Source of the DNA: Nereocystis luetkeana | Lineage: Eukaryota; Sar; Phaeophyceae; Laminariales; Laminariaceae | Assembly (NCBI GenBank): GCA_031213475.1 | Contig: JARUPZ010000019.1 | Span: 4,939,896-5,003,895, forward strand | DNA: 64,000 nt | Direction of reading: 5' to 3' | In this document: piece after piece, positions 11,452 to 23,717 of the stretch | Numbering within the stretch: the stretch's first letter is position 1 | Layout: the number at the start of each line of letters is the position of its first letter | Notes under the pieces: generated by a model | What the model saw: the letters and a program-made list of their open reading frames with translations, nothing else | Told to the model about the DNA's origin: nothing | Databases searched by the model: none | Position numbers and translations under genes: made by a program

Positions 11452-14400
11452 ATGGCCCAGAGCAGCGCCAGCGCGCAGGGTCCTCAACGTCGGCCGGGCG
11501 GGCTGATGGCGGACCACTTGTTCGGCGGGTAAGCCCCAGCGGCGGCGAGTGGGCGCGGAGACGGGAAGGGGGGGGGGTTACGTCTCAAGTGATGGGCAGT
11601 GCTATAGTGCTTGGCGTTCGTGTAGCGCATTGCGCGCGTTTGAAGGCTTCCCTGCATGAAAGCGGACTTGCGATAACTGCTTCTGCACCTGCTGCTGCTG
11701 CTGCTGGTGCTACACAGTTCTTCTGTCTGGAGAACTTGGAGGGTTGCATACTCTGCTCCAAGTTTCGGAGGGCGCTCGCGCCCGGAAGGGGTGATGCTTG
11801 CATTTCAGCGATGACGTTGGCTGGACTCGGCCGGCCCTCGCAGCCCTCTCCCATCTCAGCCTTAGACCTGCTTGCATCGATGCAAGCTCGAGCGATTTTT
11901 CACGGAACCGAGCGTTCTCCAGGCTCATGCACACCACAGCACAGCACGATCGTACCGTATATGACAATCTATACACCCCCGGTGATATTTTTAGGGGTTC
12001 GGGATTTTCTTCATCCGAGGCGGTATACAGTGAGGGTGCGGTAATGTGGGTGGTCATGCGAGATTTCAAAGTATTCACCACTCCCAGGTGGTTACTCGAG
12101 GGGTATGATAACAAGGCGGGGGGTGATAGCAGTGGTTACAAAGGATATTCAACATTCAAGAACAGAGTAGAAGCGATGAGACATTACCAACAATCCCCAC
12201 CGTCGACCATCCACCTACACACATACTTTGACGGCAGCTACTAATATCCTGTTGCGTGAGTTTCTAGCGACAGCTGTGCCATGTTCTTAGGCGTCCAATA
12301 CGGATATTTTGCGGGGCGGCGACTGTTTTCAAGACGTGCTTGACATCGCGATCTTCGGTATTATTGTGAGAGCTAGATTGTTGAAGGACGCCACACGCAA
12401 ACACGAGTTGAGTGGAAAACTGGTCTGCGATGAGATTATTTACACAGCACACGACAACGGCGGCGATAAGGTATGCTCGTAAGAGCCGGCCCGTCTGCTG
12501 ATTATGAGGCAATACCTCTGAGCGGGTGTGGTATACACTGTACCCCAGGCGATAGCTCGGGTGGTCGTTTAGGATTTTAGAGTATTGGCCACCCGGGTGG
12601 TATACTGTGGGCGGGTGGTATACGAGATAGGGTGTGTTATACACTGTTACATGCTGCTGTAGTTCCTCTCGTGCCCGCCACGTCGGAATGATGCCGCTCT
12701 TCGAAGCAGAAGGCGAAGCTGAGGTTTTATATTACCGTACTTAAAGGGATGAGCTGTTGCATGTCTGACGTGCAGCTTTTCGGGGATCCCCGCTGTGTCG
12801 CCGTGTGTTTTGCGTTGCCCTGACTGCATAGATATGCCGCCACCCCGTCCCTGCCTCTGCGTTTGCCGTTGCCTCAGAGTCGGGAGCCAGCAGGAAGCGG
12901 CTTTGAATGTCAAGCAAGAGTCCGTTTATGCCACCAACACCATAGGTGGGCAACAGCAGCAGCAACATCGACAGCAACACCAACAGCAGCAGCAATGGCA
13001 GCAGCAGCAACTCCAACTTCAGAAGCTTCAGCTCCAGCAACAGCAGCAGCAACAGCAACAGCACCAGCAGCGGCAGCACCAACAACTCAACGCGCTCATG
13101 CAGCTCGCCGACACGCCGCCGTTCCCTCCTGCCTCTGCCGCCCCCTTCGACCTCTCCTGGTCGCTTCCTCCATCGGAGGCGTCGTCCCTGATGTTCCCGT
13201 CTCTGGACTTACAAAGCCAGGTCCTCATGATGCAGCAAGCTACGGCGCCGCCACCACCGCCGATCGAGACCGATAGCAGGAGCAACAGCACCGGCTGCGG
13301 GCACTCGGACACCGTTGCCGCAGCCACCGCGGCTGCCGGGCACTACTTCACCTTCGACCGCCCCAATCTGCACCCTTTAACCCGCCCACCACCACAGGCG
13401 GCGGCTCCCGTAGGGGCGGGGGCAGGCGCCGCAGCAGGGGCAAGCGCTGCGGCTAGGGGGACACTGTTGTCGTCGCAGCACTCGGCGGCCGTGATGGGGA
13501 CGACGGGGGGCGCAAGTTCCGCCGGTAGTGGTGGTGGTCGTGGTAGTGTTGGTTTTGTTGGTGCTGGTGGGGCCGGCGGTGGTGGTGGTGGTGGTGGCGG
13601 TGTTGGTTATGTTGGTGCTGGTGCTGGTGCTGGTGAGGCCGGCGGTGGTGTTGGTGGTGATGATGGTGGAGGTGGTGGTGGGGCCGCGGGCGGCTACGGC
13701 GCTATCGGTAACGCTTCCGGACTCGGGCTGTGGGGGTGGTGCTTTCCTTCCCCGGTAGCAGGCGCGTCGATGGGGCCGGCGGGGGAGTTGGGGACGGGTG
13801 GCGCAGGTGTCGGGGGCGTCGGCGTCGTTGATAACTTGCAGCCTGAAAGCGGGGTACCAATGTCCGCCCAAGGGGTGCTAGGACAACATTCTGGAGCGAT
13901 GCCTCTGGGGCGTAGTCTTGACGAGGGTTGGTCGGGCGGCGATATTTTGGGACTGGGCGGAGCCGGAGCAGGTGGAATGGGAGCAAGCGGTGGTGCCGAG
14001 GTGCCCGGCCTGGGCGCGCTAGGTGGCGATCAAGAAGAATCAGGCGAAGGCACAGATGGAGGGGGTGGGGGGGGCAAGGCGAGAGAGAAGCAGGAATGGG
14101 GGACCTTGAACGCATCTGAGTTGAGGAGGAAGGAGAGAAACGCGCGCGAGCAGCGGCGGTGAGGGGCGTCCACTTTGTCGTTTCGGATCGTGCGTACCTA
14201 ACGTTTCTTGTCTACCTGTTTCGATTTCGGGATATGGTGGGACGCCCCCACGGCAAAGCTATATTTCAACGCGTCGATGGAAACGTCGATCATTGGTTCG
14301 GTGGCAAGGAGGCGGAGGCCAGGGTTGCCTCTGCTGAAGCCGGGGGCAAGAGGGCCTACAGTACATGTAGTGCGTTTTCTTTCCGGATGGCGCTCGCGGG

Positions 14401-17400
14401 GGGCGTGAGTCCCTTCCTAGTTTGTTTCCGTCTTACACCTCCTGTCCTCTCGCAAGCATGGTATGAAGGGATTGCCAAGTCAGAGAACGCATCGCGGCTT
14501 CCGAACCGTGTCACGCTATAGCCCTGTAAACGCACATCAGCCATGAGCGTTTCGCTGAATATAATTGCGGCTTTCGTTTCCCTCGCTCGTGTCTGTACTT
14601 CCGCGCTCGTAAGGTCTCTGATGACATCCCAACAGATCGACAAGCTCCGCCAGCTCCTGCTCGACTGCGGTATACAGACCAAGACTAACAAGAGCAGCGT
14701 CTTGTCCGAAGTCGCTAGCTACATGACGCAGCTTGAGGAGCAGCTGGCAGACCTGGAAGCGGAACGCCAGAGGTAATCGCCAAAAAATTGGGGTGGGGAG
14801 GGAGGAGGGACCAAGGGGGTGTGAGTGGGTTTAGAGCTGATTTCATATTTCTGACGGGAAGGCGCTGGGGCGGCGGGGGGGGGGGGGGGGGGTACTCGCT
14901 CTGTATCGGAAGGGGGGTGAGGGTTTCACCATTGCCGTCCGATGTACTCGTTGCCCTGCGCGTTTCGCGGAGGGGTGGGGGGGGGGGGGGGGGGCTGGGG
15001 GTAAGATTGCCACTACGTTGGTAGAGGCGGAGGGCGCGACGCCAGAAAGGCGGATGCCAGTTGCACTATTTAGCAGCGGTGTGTGCGCGACAAATGAGCT
15101 TGTACCCCCCACTGTACCATGGTACGATGGATTACCGGTTGGCCGCCCGCGTCCCATAAGTCACTCGAGTGTCAGAGTAGCGCTTAGCGCACAGCATGTG
15201 GTGGACCAAGAATAAAGTCGGCCGTGATTGTCACATCTGTGCGAAAGGTTAAAGCAGCGTGTTCGCTCCCGCCCCGAACGCTCCACCCGTATCATTGCCG
15301 ACGCTACGAGTGTTGAGTTGGAAGGAAGTTAAGGCCGCAGCTGCAATTCATGGCACGTTATGACCCTTTCGTGTTTCTTGAAGTCGACGTTTTGCTTCAA
15401 AATGTATATTTTTTGTTGCTGTTGTCTCCCCCGCTCCGTCCCCTATCCGCGTCGCCCTGACCTAACCACTGCCTATTGTTTTTCTGCCCCACCACGCGCG
15501 CGTGCAAGGTGGATGGCAGAAACTGCGGATGCTCCGGAAGTCGCCCGACAAGACCCTAACGGGGGTGCGATCGACTGCAAGCAGGTGTGGTGCGAAACCG
15601 GTGACGTCTTGCTCTACGGATCACCTCCGGTTTCTGGGAGGCAGCCCGTATGGGGCGGAAACCTTTGGCATTACGCTATTTAACGAGTCCCACATGCAAC
15701 TTGTAGGCGGCAGGGCACCGCGTAGACGGTAGGGCACCGCATGCGGGCGAACTACGTTCAGTGCTCGTTGAGCACGCATGGGCGTGGCAATCTCGCTCTA
15801 CACGCGTGCGTGCGTGCGTGCGTGCGTTCTTCCCAAGCCGAAATTGGTTGCCCCCCTCATCCCTCCTCCCTCATCTTCCCCTTTCTCCCTTGATGCCGTG
15901 GGCGCGCCTTCGACAGGTTTTTGCGCACGCCAGCGTAGCCTTGGCGATGGCTACCGTGGAAGGGCGGCTGATCGAGAGCAACCTGCAGTTCGAGGCGCTG
16001 AGCGGATATCTGAACGATGAGATCAAGCAGCTCACCCTGCTGAGCCTCACGGCTCCCTCTGACCTCCAGGAGACTTTTGGGTGAGAGTGGGGTGCGCCAC
16101 AACCGGGGGGCGACGAGCGCAAGGCACGATAGCCGAAGCTAAACGAAGCGACGCATTTGAGGGGTGCCAAGCAGTATGGCGAAGCGCGCGAGTATAGGCG
16201 ACCTGAAAATTAGCTGCAACCGCAATCGCAACCACAAGCGTAACAGCAATTGCAATCGGAACTTCAACACGAGCTGCAGGCGCGAAATCAATAACGATGA
16301 CGAGAAACGAGGCCTGGGGGGCGGGCGTGGGAGAGGAGGCACTCCTTAGCGCGCACGAGTTGCGAATTACTCTTCCAAATGCTTCGTCGCGCGGCGATTG
16401 TTTGTACGGCCGCCGTGCAGCCCTCTTGTGGTACGCCGGAACACGGCGCGCCCCGACAAGGCTCGGAGTGCCAACCCAGACTCGCCTCTCCCTCGGTGCG
16501 GGGCTCGGTGCACAACCCTCGGCCGCCCCTTGCCACATTCCACCTTGTTCGCGCTCGTAGTGCACCCGCACGTTTCACACCCCTTTGCGTGCTGCTGCTA
16601 CTGCTGCTGCTGTTACTATACGAAGTACTGCCTTGCCGAAACAATGAGCCATGCCCAAGCAAAAAAAAAACTGAAACTTGAAACGATTTTACACGTGGGG
16701 GTTTCTTACTTCCACTTCTGATAGGCGTCTGTCGGCCATGCTGACGGATGGAACGGGGAAGGCGCCGAAGCATGTGCTGGCCAAAGCGGTCCTCAAGAAC
16801 CAGGACCAAGATGTGAGCCACTGAACGCCGGGGTCACCGCGTGCCTCGAACCCGAACCCTCGACGATGCACGTTTTCGCCCAATTGACTGTCTGCACGAC
16901 CCTCGACAAGAAGCCTGCTTCTTGAAATTCAGTGGGGTGCGGTGTGGTAACTTTTGTTTTCGAACGGGGACATACTGTATGTATACAAAGATGCAAACAC
17001 ATTAAACGAGCGTGGCGACCTCGAACAAGCACAGGGTGCGTAGCTCTTCGAGCGCGCAATATTTTGTATTTGCGGCTGGTGTTTTTTGGTGCGTCGAAAG
17101 TTGAACCGCACCCAGGGACGACGTCGATATATCGACATCGCCGTGCCAGACTTACATTTTCGCACCGGCTATCTGTCGGGTTCTATAGTTGGGGTGTGTT
17201 TCGTCCAGGCGGGGGGTTCTTGGCCCTATTTTCGTGGGTTTTTCGTTGTTTCCAGCCCGCGTCGCTGTCTTACACGCTCTACCTTGAAACGCTCTCGCGC
17301 GCTGAAGTTGATGAACAACCTCTTGCGACCTGCGAGTGGTGCAGATTGTCGGGGGGAGGGTGGGGGGAATTTCTGTGACACCATACACTCATACTTGGTC

Positions 17401-18162
17401 TGGTTGTTTGCATAGAAACAGCGTGTTTCATAGTGCGGAGTATACAGGACGCTCATTTCGCTGTCCTCATAATTCCCCTTATCGTTACCCCAGCCCCGCC
17501 CCCACTTCCTCCACCACCACACCCGTTCTCTCGCAACTCGCTTTTTGCCCCCTGCAACCACGCAGATGTCCCTCTCCCTGACTCTGGTCCGAGACGCACT
17601 CGGCCGCCCCAAGTACTTCCTGTGCTCTCTGCTGCCCAACACCTCTCGCGCTTCTTCTTCTTCTTCTTCTTCTCCTACCCCCGCTCCTGCTCCCGCCCCC
17701 GCTGCGGCTGCGGCTGCTGTTGCTGCTGCTGCCTCTGCCGCTGCTGGTGGTGCTGCTGGTGGTGAAGCTGGTGGTGCCGCTGGTGGTATTGGCCACTCTT
17801 CTTCGTGCTCATCGTCGTCGTCTCGTTCTTCATCGACTTGCACGCCGCAGTCTTCTAATCCTGCCGGCCCCTCCTCGGTATCCACAACAACCAGCGACGA
17901 AGCCTTCGCCGCCCACTCCTCCTCGTCCGCCGCCGCTATCCCTGGCTCTGCTCCTGCTCGCAGTACGGCTGAGGCCGCTGCCGCTAGCACTGGTGGTAGC
18001 TCCCGCGGGGGCGCTGGTACTACTGGCGCTGCTGCCGCTAGTAAGGGAAGGAAAGCAGTAAAGCTTGAGAGCTCTAGCCAGGCCGGAACGAGCGAAAGTG
18101 GTTGTGAGGCCGAGCGCATAAGCGGACGGAATCCAGAAAAGAGTGGAGGAAGTGCGCGGTAG
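11452..18162 (+). CDS. bHLH-PAS transcription regulator (7 exons)
   Basis: Predicted exons are 11,452-11,528, 12,878-14,158, 14,614-14,772, 15,509-15,584, 15,917-16,080, 16,725-16,812 and 17,566-18,162. All junctions are GT-AG, the phases match throughout, and the joined frame is 2,442 nt (813 residues plus stop). Residues about 50-95 are Gln-rich (CAG/CAA codons) and about 240-300 are Gly-rich. The basic region near residue 440 ends ERNAREQRR, keeping the Glu and Arg residues that contact E-boxes. The helix-loop-helix follows in exon 3 (QQIDKLRQLL, then SVLSEVASYMTQLEEQ). A PAS domain starts about residue 530 (VFAHASVALAMATVEGR, ALSGY, TAPSDLQETF) and ends with GRPKYFLCSLLPN in exon 7. The C-terminal ~170 residues are Ser/Ala/Gly-rich. 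By family it should be a nuclear, dimerising DNA-binding protein. Single bHLH plus PAS with this basic region resembles the stramenopile/diatom bHLH-PAS group that includes the clock protein RITMO1; orthology is inference. The first exon and ATG are the least certain part; exon 4 was chosen on phase and on IDCKQ leading into VFAHA. Confidence 0.85.
12950..13085 (+). repeat. CAG/CAA trinucleotide tract inside the bHLH-PAS gene
   Basis: Imperfect CAG/CAA/CAC repeats encode about 45 mostly Gln residues near the N terminus. A second coding repeat, GGT-rich and encoding poly-Gly, lies at about 13,525-13,680. Both are in frame and may vary in length between individuals. Confidence 0.8.
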
Positions 18163-19767
18163 GGAGTGACGCCTCCCACGTCCGCAGGCTTGGAGTCGTG
18201 CGTATAGCTGCGACGGGGCGGATAAAGGTCGGGAGTTGGGAGAAAAGCGCGGTATTTTGAATATTGCCATACCGCAGTTTTCCCTTCCGTGGTTTAGGCT
18301 CACTGTAGTCTCTGCAATTGCCGGAAACCACCGACGAGCGTGTTATACATTCGTGTCTATTTCCATTGAGATGGATGGTACATGTCGCATGCGCTGCAGA
18401 CGTCTGACTTATATTATTAGCTGCCGTGGGTTGATTTCGACGTACCACCCGGCCCCCACCCGCCTCCCCTCCTGAAGCGCTTGCCCGCGTCCGCACCCCG
18501 CTCGACCCGCTTGCTTAGTAGGAGCTTTTTCGGGCTGCGTCTTGCGCTTGGCTTGACGGTTGCTCCGGCTGCCGCCTCCTGGAAGGTAGAGTACCCCTCT
18601 TGGCGGCCGAGTTTTGAATTTATCACGGATTGCTTGCGCGGTACGGCGTGGAAAGCGGCAGACGAAACCCTGTTCGAAACACACCTCAACTGAAATCGCT
18701 TACCGTAGCCTCGTTGTCGCCTCCTTGTCTTGGAAGTATGGGGGATGGCTCTCCGGATGGCTCCCGTTTTATTTTACTTTGTTGCTGGCGTTGCCCTAGT
18801 TGCTTTTGGGGCTAAGCATCCGCGGCGCCCGTGTTTTTCCTCATACGGGTTCAGCGTGCTTCCCGCGCGGTGTCGCGCATCAGCGCTTAGTATTGGTCAT
18901 CCGTGTATGGAGAGGATTTGAGGTGGTGTCAAACGTTTATGCCTTCGATATTTTAATTGATTGAACAACGATCGACCGTACGCATTGTAATAGTGGGCCG
19001 TACAGCATGCTTGCCAAATCGCGCACGAGTAGGCAGCACGGGCAGGCGGGGGTAGGGGGTACGTTTTCCGTTGGAGGCGAGAAATAGTGGAAGAGCGGTG
19101 TTAGGATATGGACTCTGGTTCGCGATTCCTTCTTCGCGCATGCCTCCTCCTACTACTACTACTACTACTACTCCTTGTGGCGCACTCACTGCTCGCCGCG
19201 TGATTGGACGACGTATGTTGGCCTCACCATGCTTTGCGAGAAATACGCCCATTCGCAGGCAAGTAGAAGAAGCGCAAGCCCTGCATTAAACGGATATTTA
19301 TCGCAGATTCTCCCGCGGCATGAAAACAGCGGCTTTGCAGGTTGTTGCTCCACAGCAGTTTTAGAGAGAGTCGGCGATTCTCTACGCAGTATAACTCGTT
19401 ACTGCGTCGTCGTTAGTTCGCAGATGCGAGAAGGCGGGAGGAGGGGTGAATACTGCACGTGGAACTCTGAATTTACGAAATTATAGCTTTAGAGCTATAC
19501 ATAGGTCCAGCTCTTCAGAGCTACCTGGTATGACGCAGCGGCATGAGCAGCTGGTTTAGTAGTGGAGTCGACAGCTCTTGGTGGTAGTCGATGTCTGTTT
19601 CTGTTCATCATGGGGACGAGTGTCGTGTTGTGTGTGTGTGTGTGTTTTTTTTTTCTCCTGGTGTGTGAGCACAGCGGTTGGCCCCTCACGTTCTGTGCGG
19701 CAGCTTCGTACTCGAAGTAGTTGCCGCCTGCACGATCCGTACGGGTGGTGCTTGCCGCCGTGTGGTT

Positions 19768-19862
19768 GTAGGGCATACTCCAGTCCCATTTTGGAGACAA
19801 ACCAGTCAAAATCTAAGTAGTTTGTACCCAAAACGGGAGTGTGTAGTCCTAAAAAGGTTAAC
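19768..19862. repeat. MITE-like palindrome, family B copy 3
   Basis: The left half has CAGTCCCATTTTGGAGACAA and the right half TTTGTACCCAAAACGGGAG followed by GTCCTAAAAAGGTTAAC. It is the same family as the copies at 9.45 and 10.4 kb. The left terminal repeat is decayed. Confidence 0.6.
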
Positions 19863-20141
19863 GTCGCGCTGCTGGGGGTGTACCCCCCTCGGCAGCCCCT
19901 GTTTTTTGTTGTTGTGTATGTTCGCTGTCGGCGTGTCTTGTGAGCGAACGTACGCCAGCTTACTACTGCAGTAATATTAACAAGTCTAATGCAACACGTG
20001 TTTTGACTATTGATATCTCGGTAGGTTAGGTCTAGTGCAACTCGTGTTTGACTACTATTAATAATCCTTCTTGGGACATTGATGGCATTTATTGACGAAT
20101 TAACAACAACGGCCACTGTTCGTGATTGGGGGATGACACAG

Positions 20142-20172
<31 letters not shown>

Positions 20173-20747
20173 TCGTACGGCATGGGCGCAAACATGATCC
20201 TAACCGTGTTGCTGGGCGCTCACGCTGCTCGTGGACGGTCCGTAACGCCAGAGTTATTATTGGGTTGGTCGCTATCAAGGGCTCCCAAAAGGGATCAGTA
20301 AGTCTAATGAAACACGCGTTTGGCTTTTTTTCTACAGTAGGCGTAATGCACCACGTGCTTGGCTATTAGTAGGTACCTGGTATATTAATAGTTGCAAACA
20401 CGTGTTGTTTGTGTGTGTTATGAGTACATACTGTAGTATACCCGTACTGTAGCTGGGATCCGTCGCCTCGATGATGGCAAAAGTGATCATTTATAGCTTC
20501 GTGTACCCCTGCACACGGTTGGTCCCGACTTCGAACCCGATTTGATGATATTTTACGTGTTGCGTTTTTGTTATTCTGAGCACTACATAGTAGCATACCA
20601 GAACGACGCGTTAAAATGCCGAGCGGAGGGCGCATAGCTCCTTTGTTTTAGACGTTAGCACGACGTGGGTGAGCACAATGGTAAATAGACGTGAACCGAC
20701 CAGCGAATGGAAGGGAAAAATTACGTTTGGTGCTTGCTCAGCTTGCG

Positions 20748-20852
20748 ATAAAAATGAAGCCCTGCGCCGAACCGGACAAGGGAAGAGGGAGCCTGCCAAA
20801 GCATAAAACCAAGGATCTGTGTTGCGGTAAAAAGGAGACCCGCGGCAGTCGC
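20748..20852 (+). repeat. Diverged third copy of the SINE-like repeat
   Basis: Shares GCGATAAAAATGAAG, then GCCTGC and GGATCTG at matching spacing, with the 4.7- and 6.9-kb copies. It is otherwise diverged and has no clear poly(A). It is likely an older insertion. Confidence 0.4.
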
Positions 20853-21281
20853 TCAGAGGGATGGGGGGGGAAGGAGTAAACACCGGATGCATCGTAATGT
20901 GTTGTTGCGGTGAGCATATTGGATGTCCGAAGCTCCTATAATACTATCGAACCCCCCGGTGTCAACTGGAGTCTCCATTTGGGTGTTTTTCCTGTCTATA
21001 CAGGTAGTCTGTCTGTCCGTCCGCCCGCCAGTCTGACCTCTCGATTTTCAGATCGAGCGTGACGTACGTCCCCCCCCCCGTCTATGGTCATACGAATACG
21101 GCCATCATATCGAGTACACCCCCCCTCCCTCAAACGATCCCTATCGATTGACGCCCACACCGCGACAGGCATCGATACCTGGCACACACACCAGCGGTAT
21201 GCGCGGTAACTCTTGGTTTCTCGGGTGCCCTGTGCGTTGACCTATTATCAGTTCGTAGAACTGAGTCTCTGTTTTGGTAAT

Positions 21282-21530
21282 GACGCGTTCTACGATAGAG
21301 GTTCACTCTATATTTTCTCAGGGTCCTCACTTGAGGAGCTCCACACCTCACCCGAAAACTAACTTCAGCGAAAATCAAATTGCATCCCGATGATTAATCC
21401 CATGGCCCAAGTATACAGTTGCGTCATTTTTCGAAACAGGATTGATATTCCGACGATTTTGGTTTGAGAAGCCCCGCCATTCAGAAAATATGTAAAGCGA
21501 AAATGTGCTGCCTCTATCGTAGAACGCGTC
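21282..21530. repeat. ~250-bp element with terminal inverted repeats
   Basis: A 20-bp sequence, GACGCGTTCTACGATAGAGG, at 21,282 is present perfectly inverted at about 21,511-21,530. Similarity (TATATTTTCTCA against the inverted TACATATTTTCTGA) extends the arms to about 45 bp. This is a nonautonomous DNA-transposon layout with no coding capacity. Confidence 0.55.
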
Positions 21531-21659
21531 TAATTGCAAATCTGTCTGTCTGTCCGCATGCCTTATATTTTTGAACACTTTCCAATGATGGATATAGAAG
21601 GTCGTTACAGATGATATTCGTGCGACGTATTCGACTCTTCTTACGGACCTTATATACTG

Positions 21660-21950
21660 AAACATACCATACCATCAGGCAGATTTAGCCATGTATTACC
21701 TTCTCCACACCGTACCATCATACCATACCACATACCGACCGTGTTTTTTTCACATACCATACCACCAACATACCATATATCACATAATGTGTTTTTTCCT
21801 TATAGTATATCAAACCGTACCATCATACCATACCACTATCATACCATATCACATACCGTGTTTTTCCTTATAGTATATCAAACCATACCAACATACGATA
21901 CCGTGCCACACCGCATAACCGTACCGTACCACACCATACCCATAGAGCAT
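21660..21950. repeat. CATAC/ACCAT minisatellite with ~80-bp higher-order unit
   Basis: Short ACCAT/CATAC repeats are interleaved with a unit containing GTGTTTTTCCTTATAGTATA that appears twice (about 21,790 and 21,860), and with a shorter GTGTTTTTTT variant near 21,740. ORFs through it are low-complexity and are not genes. Confidence 0.65.
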
Positions 21951-22249
21951 GCGAGTATAGATACCACACAAGAGCATGAATCACGCCTGCCGCCGTTTTT
22001 TACGGGGAAGTTTCGTTTTTCTGTTCCAGCTCCGACGTTTCCATCAAGCCAATTTTTTGCAGGGCAGATATGAGCTTCTTCGTGCTCTCCCGTGAGTATG
22101 CCAAAGCAACAGCACTTTTATTGCCCTCCTTCGAGGCAGACCTCGTCGCTAAAGTTTGAAAATATGGTTCCAGGCGCTTGAATTTCGGTTTCTTGTTGAA
22201 GGTGCAAGGTGATGAGGTGATATATGAGGTGACGGTGCAAAGGGAGAGC

Positions 22250-22440
22250 GATGGCACCAGGGAACAGCAGCAGCCGCACATGGCAACAGCAGCCCCAGCA
22301 GCCGCGTCTGCAACAGCAGCAGCAGCAGCAGAACCAGGTGGGACCGTTGAGCGCTTGCGACGATCTGCCCCGGAGAGCAACAGCAGTAGCAGGACCAAGT
22401 GGGTCCGCTACTGAAGTGCGTGCGACGATCGCCCCGAAGA

Positions 22441-22491
<51 letters not shown>

Positions 22492-22680
22492 CCAAGTGGA
22501 TCCGCTATGCGCTTGCGACGATCGCCTCGGACGGCCGATATGCGCTGATGCTGGATGTTTTGCTATTATTGCGTTGCTTGGCCAGCATCATGTGGATGTA
22601 CCTGGATATGCGCTTGTTTTGCTATTATTGCATCGCTTGGCCAGCATCATCAGGCCATGATGTACCTGGTACAAGGGCCT
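22250..22680 (+). repeat. CAG-rich minisatellite block
   Basis: It contains three diverged units around 'gaccaagtgg.tccgct' and 'gcgacgatcgcc', separated by CAG runs. The longest CAG run (about 16 units) is at 22,441-22,490. Then follow two copies of a ~67-bp unit with 'gttttgctattattgc.tcgcttggccagcatcat' features at about 22,555 and 22,617. Poly-Gln, Ala or Leu ORFs on both strands come only from the repeats. Confidence 0.65.
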
Positions 22681-22854
22681 GTATTTTATGCAATTGTTGA
22701 AGGAGGACGAAGAATGAAACCTTCATGCGAAGTTTTCGTTATTCACTCTGCTGTGTGCCTACGCCCTGCGCACCCAACGAAGGCCGATACGCTTAACTTC
22801 GTACCAGGTACGCCTGAAGGGTAGCATGATGGTTGAGAAGATACGCACGCAGAT

Positions 22855-23265
22855 ACATAGCATTCGTTCTATGAAAGACAAAAAGGAAAAAAAAACAGAG
22901 AAAACTGTCGTGCCTCCCCGCAGGGGATGTGGCAGACACTTGAAAAGAACGAGCTAACGAAAAAACACGACTACTTATAAACAGAGTAAGACTAGGAACC
23001 AAGGGAAGATAACAGGCAAAAACCGAGGCACAATACACCCTCCAGGTAGCCGAAGGAGACGCACGGAGGTGCATTACATTCATTCTATAAAACAAAAAAA
23101 GGGGGGGAAAAAAATACTGTCTTGCCTCCCCGCAGGGGATGTGGCAGACACTTGAAAAGGACGAGCTGAAAAAAGAAATAAACTACTTCTAAACAGAGTA
23201 AGACTAAGAACCAAGGGAAGACAACAGGCCAACCGAAGCACCAAGCACCCTCCAGGTAGCCGCAG
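22855..23265 (+). repeat. Tandem duplication, two ~200-bp units
   Basis: Unit 1 (about 22,855-23,060) and unit 2 (about 23,075-23,265) share 'tgcctccccgcaggggatg', 'tggcagacacttgaaaag', 'aaacagagtaagacta', 'gaaccaagggaaga' and 'caccctccaggtagccg' in the same order. Divergence is modest, so the duplication is fairly recent. No coding signal. Confidence 0.75.
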
Positions 23266-23610
23266 CAGGTTGTGGTTCGGGTAGCATAGCCAGGTTCTCC
23301 TTACTACAAATAGTCCGCCTGGTACCTTGCTACCCTGTCTGCCGCCTCCGTCCTGCGTTCGTCAACATGTCGAATGTCCGTTACGAACCACGACGAATAT
23401 CCCTTATCCCCGCCCAGTACGATCACGAGTAATACCGATAGCCAGCAGACGTCAGTCTCAGCCAAACCCCGCCTGCTGGGGCGCCGTTTGTCGCCGGTCC
23501 GGACTGATCTCTCTCGTCACTCTCACCAACTCCAACTGCGAGCTCACAAAAAAAAAACTGAACTGAGAACAGCGCTCGAATGCACTTCATCGAGGGCAAT
23601 AACAATGACT

Positions 23611-23717
23611 ATTACGGGGGGGCATAGTTAACAGGACCAAATATTGTTAGTAAAAATTGTTAAACATAGAGGTTTTTATGTATACCATAGGTCCTGTTAA
23701 CTATGGCCCCCCGTAAT
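23611..23717. mobile_element. MITE family A, copy 1
   Basis: A near-perfect palindrome of about 107 bp. It begins ATTACGGGGGGCATAGTTAA and ends TTAACTATGGCCCCCCGTAAT, with an AT-rich centre that contains 'ggaccaaatattgttag'. The outermost bases are flanked by TA, as in TA-targeting elements. Eight copies or fragments are in this window. Confidence 0.8.

Noticed and set aside
22118..22495. Poly-Leu/poly-Cys minus-strand ORF
   Set aside because: It is only the reverse reading of CAG repeats.
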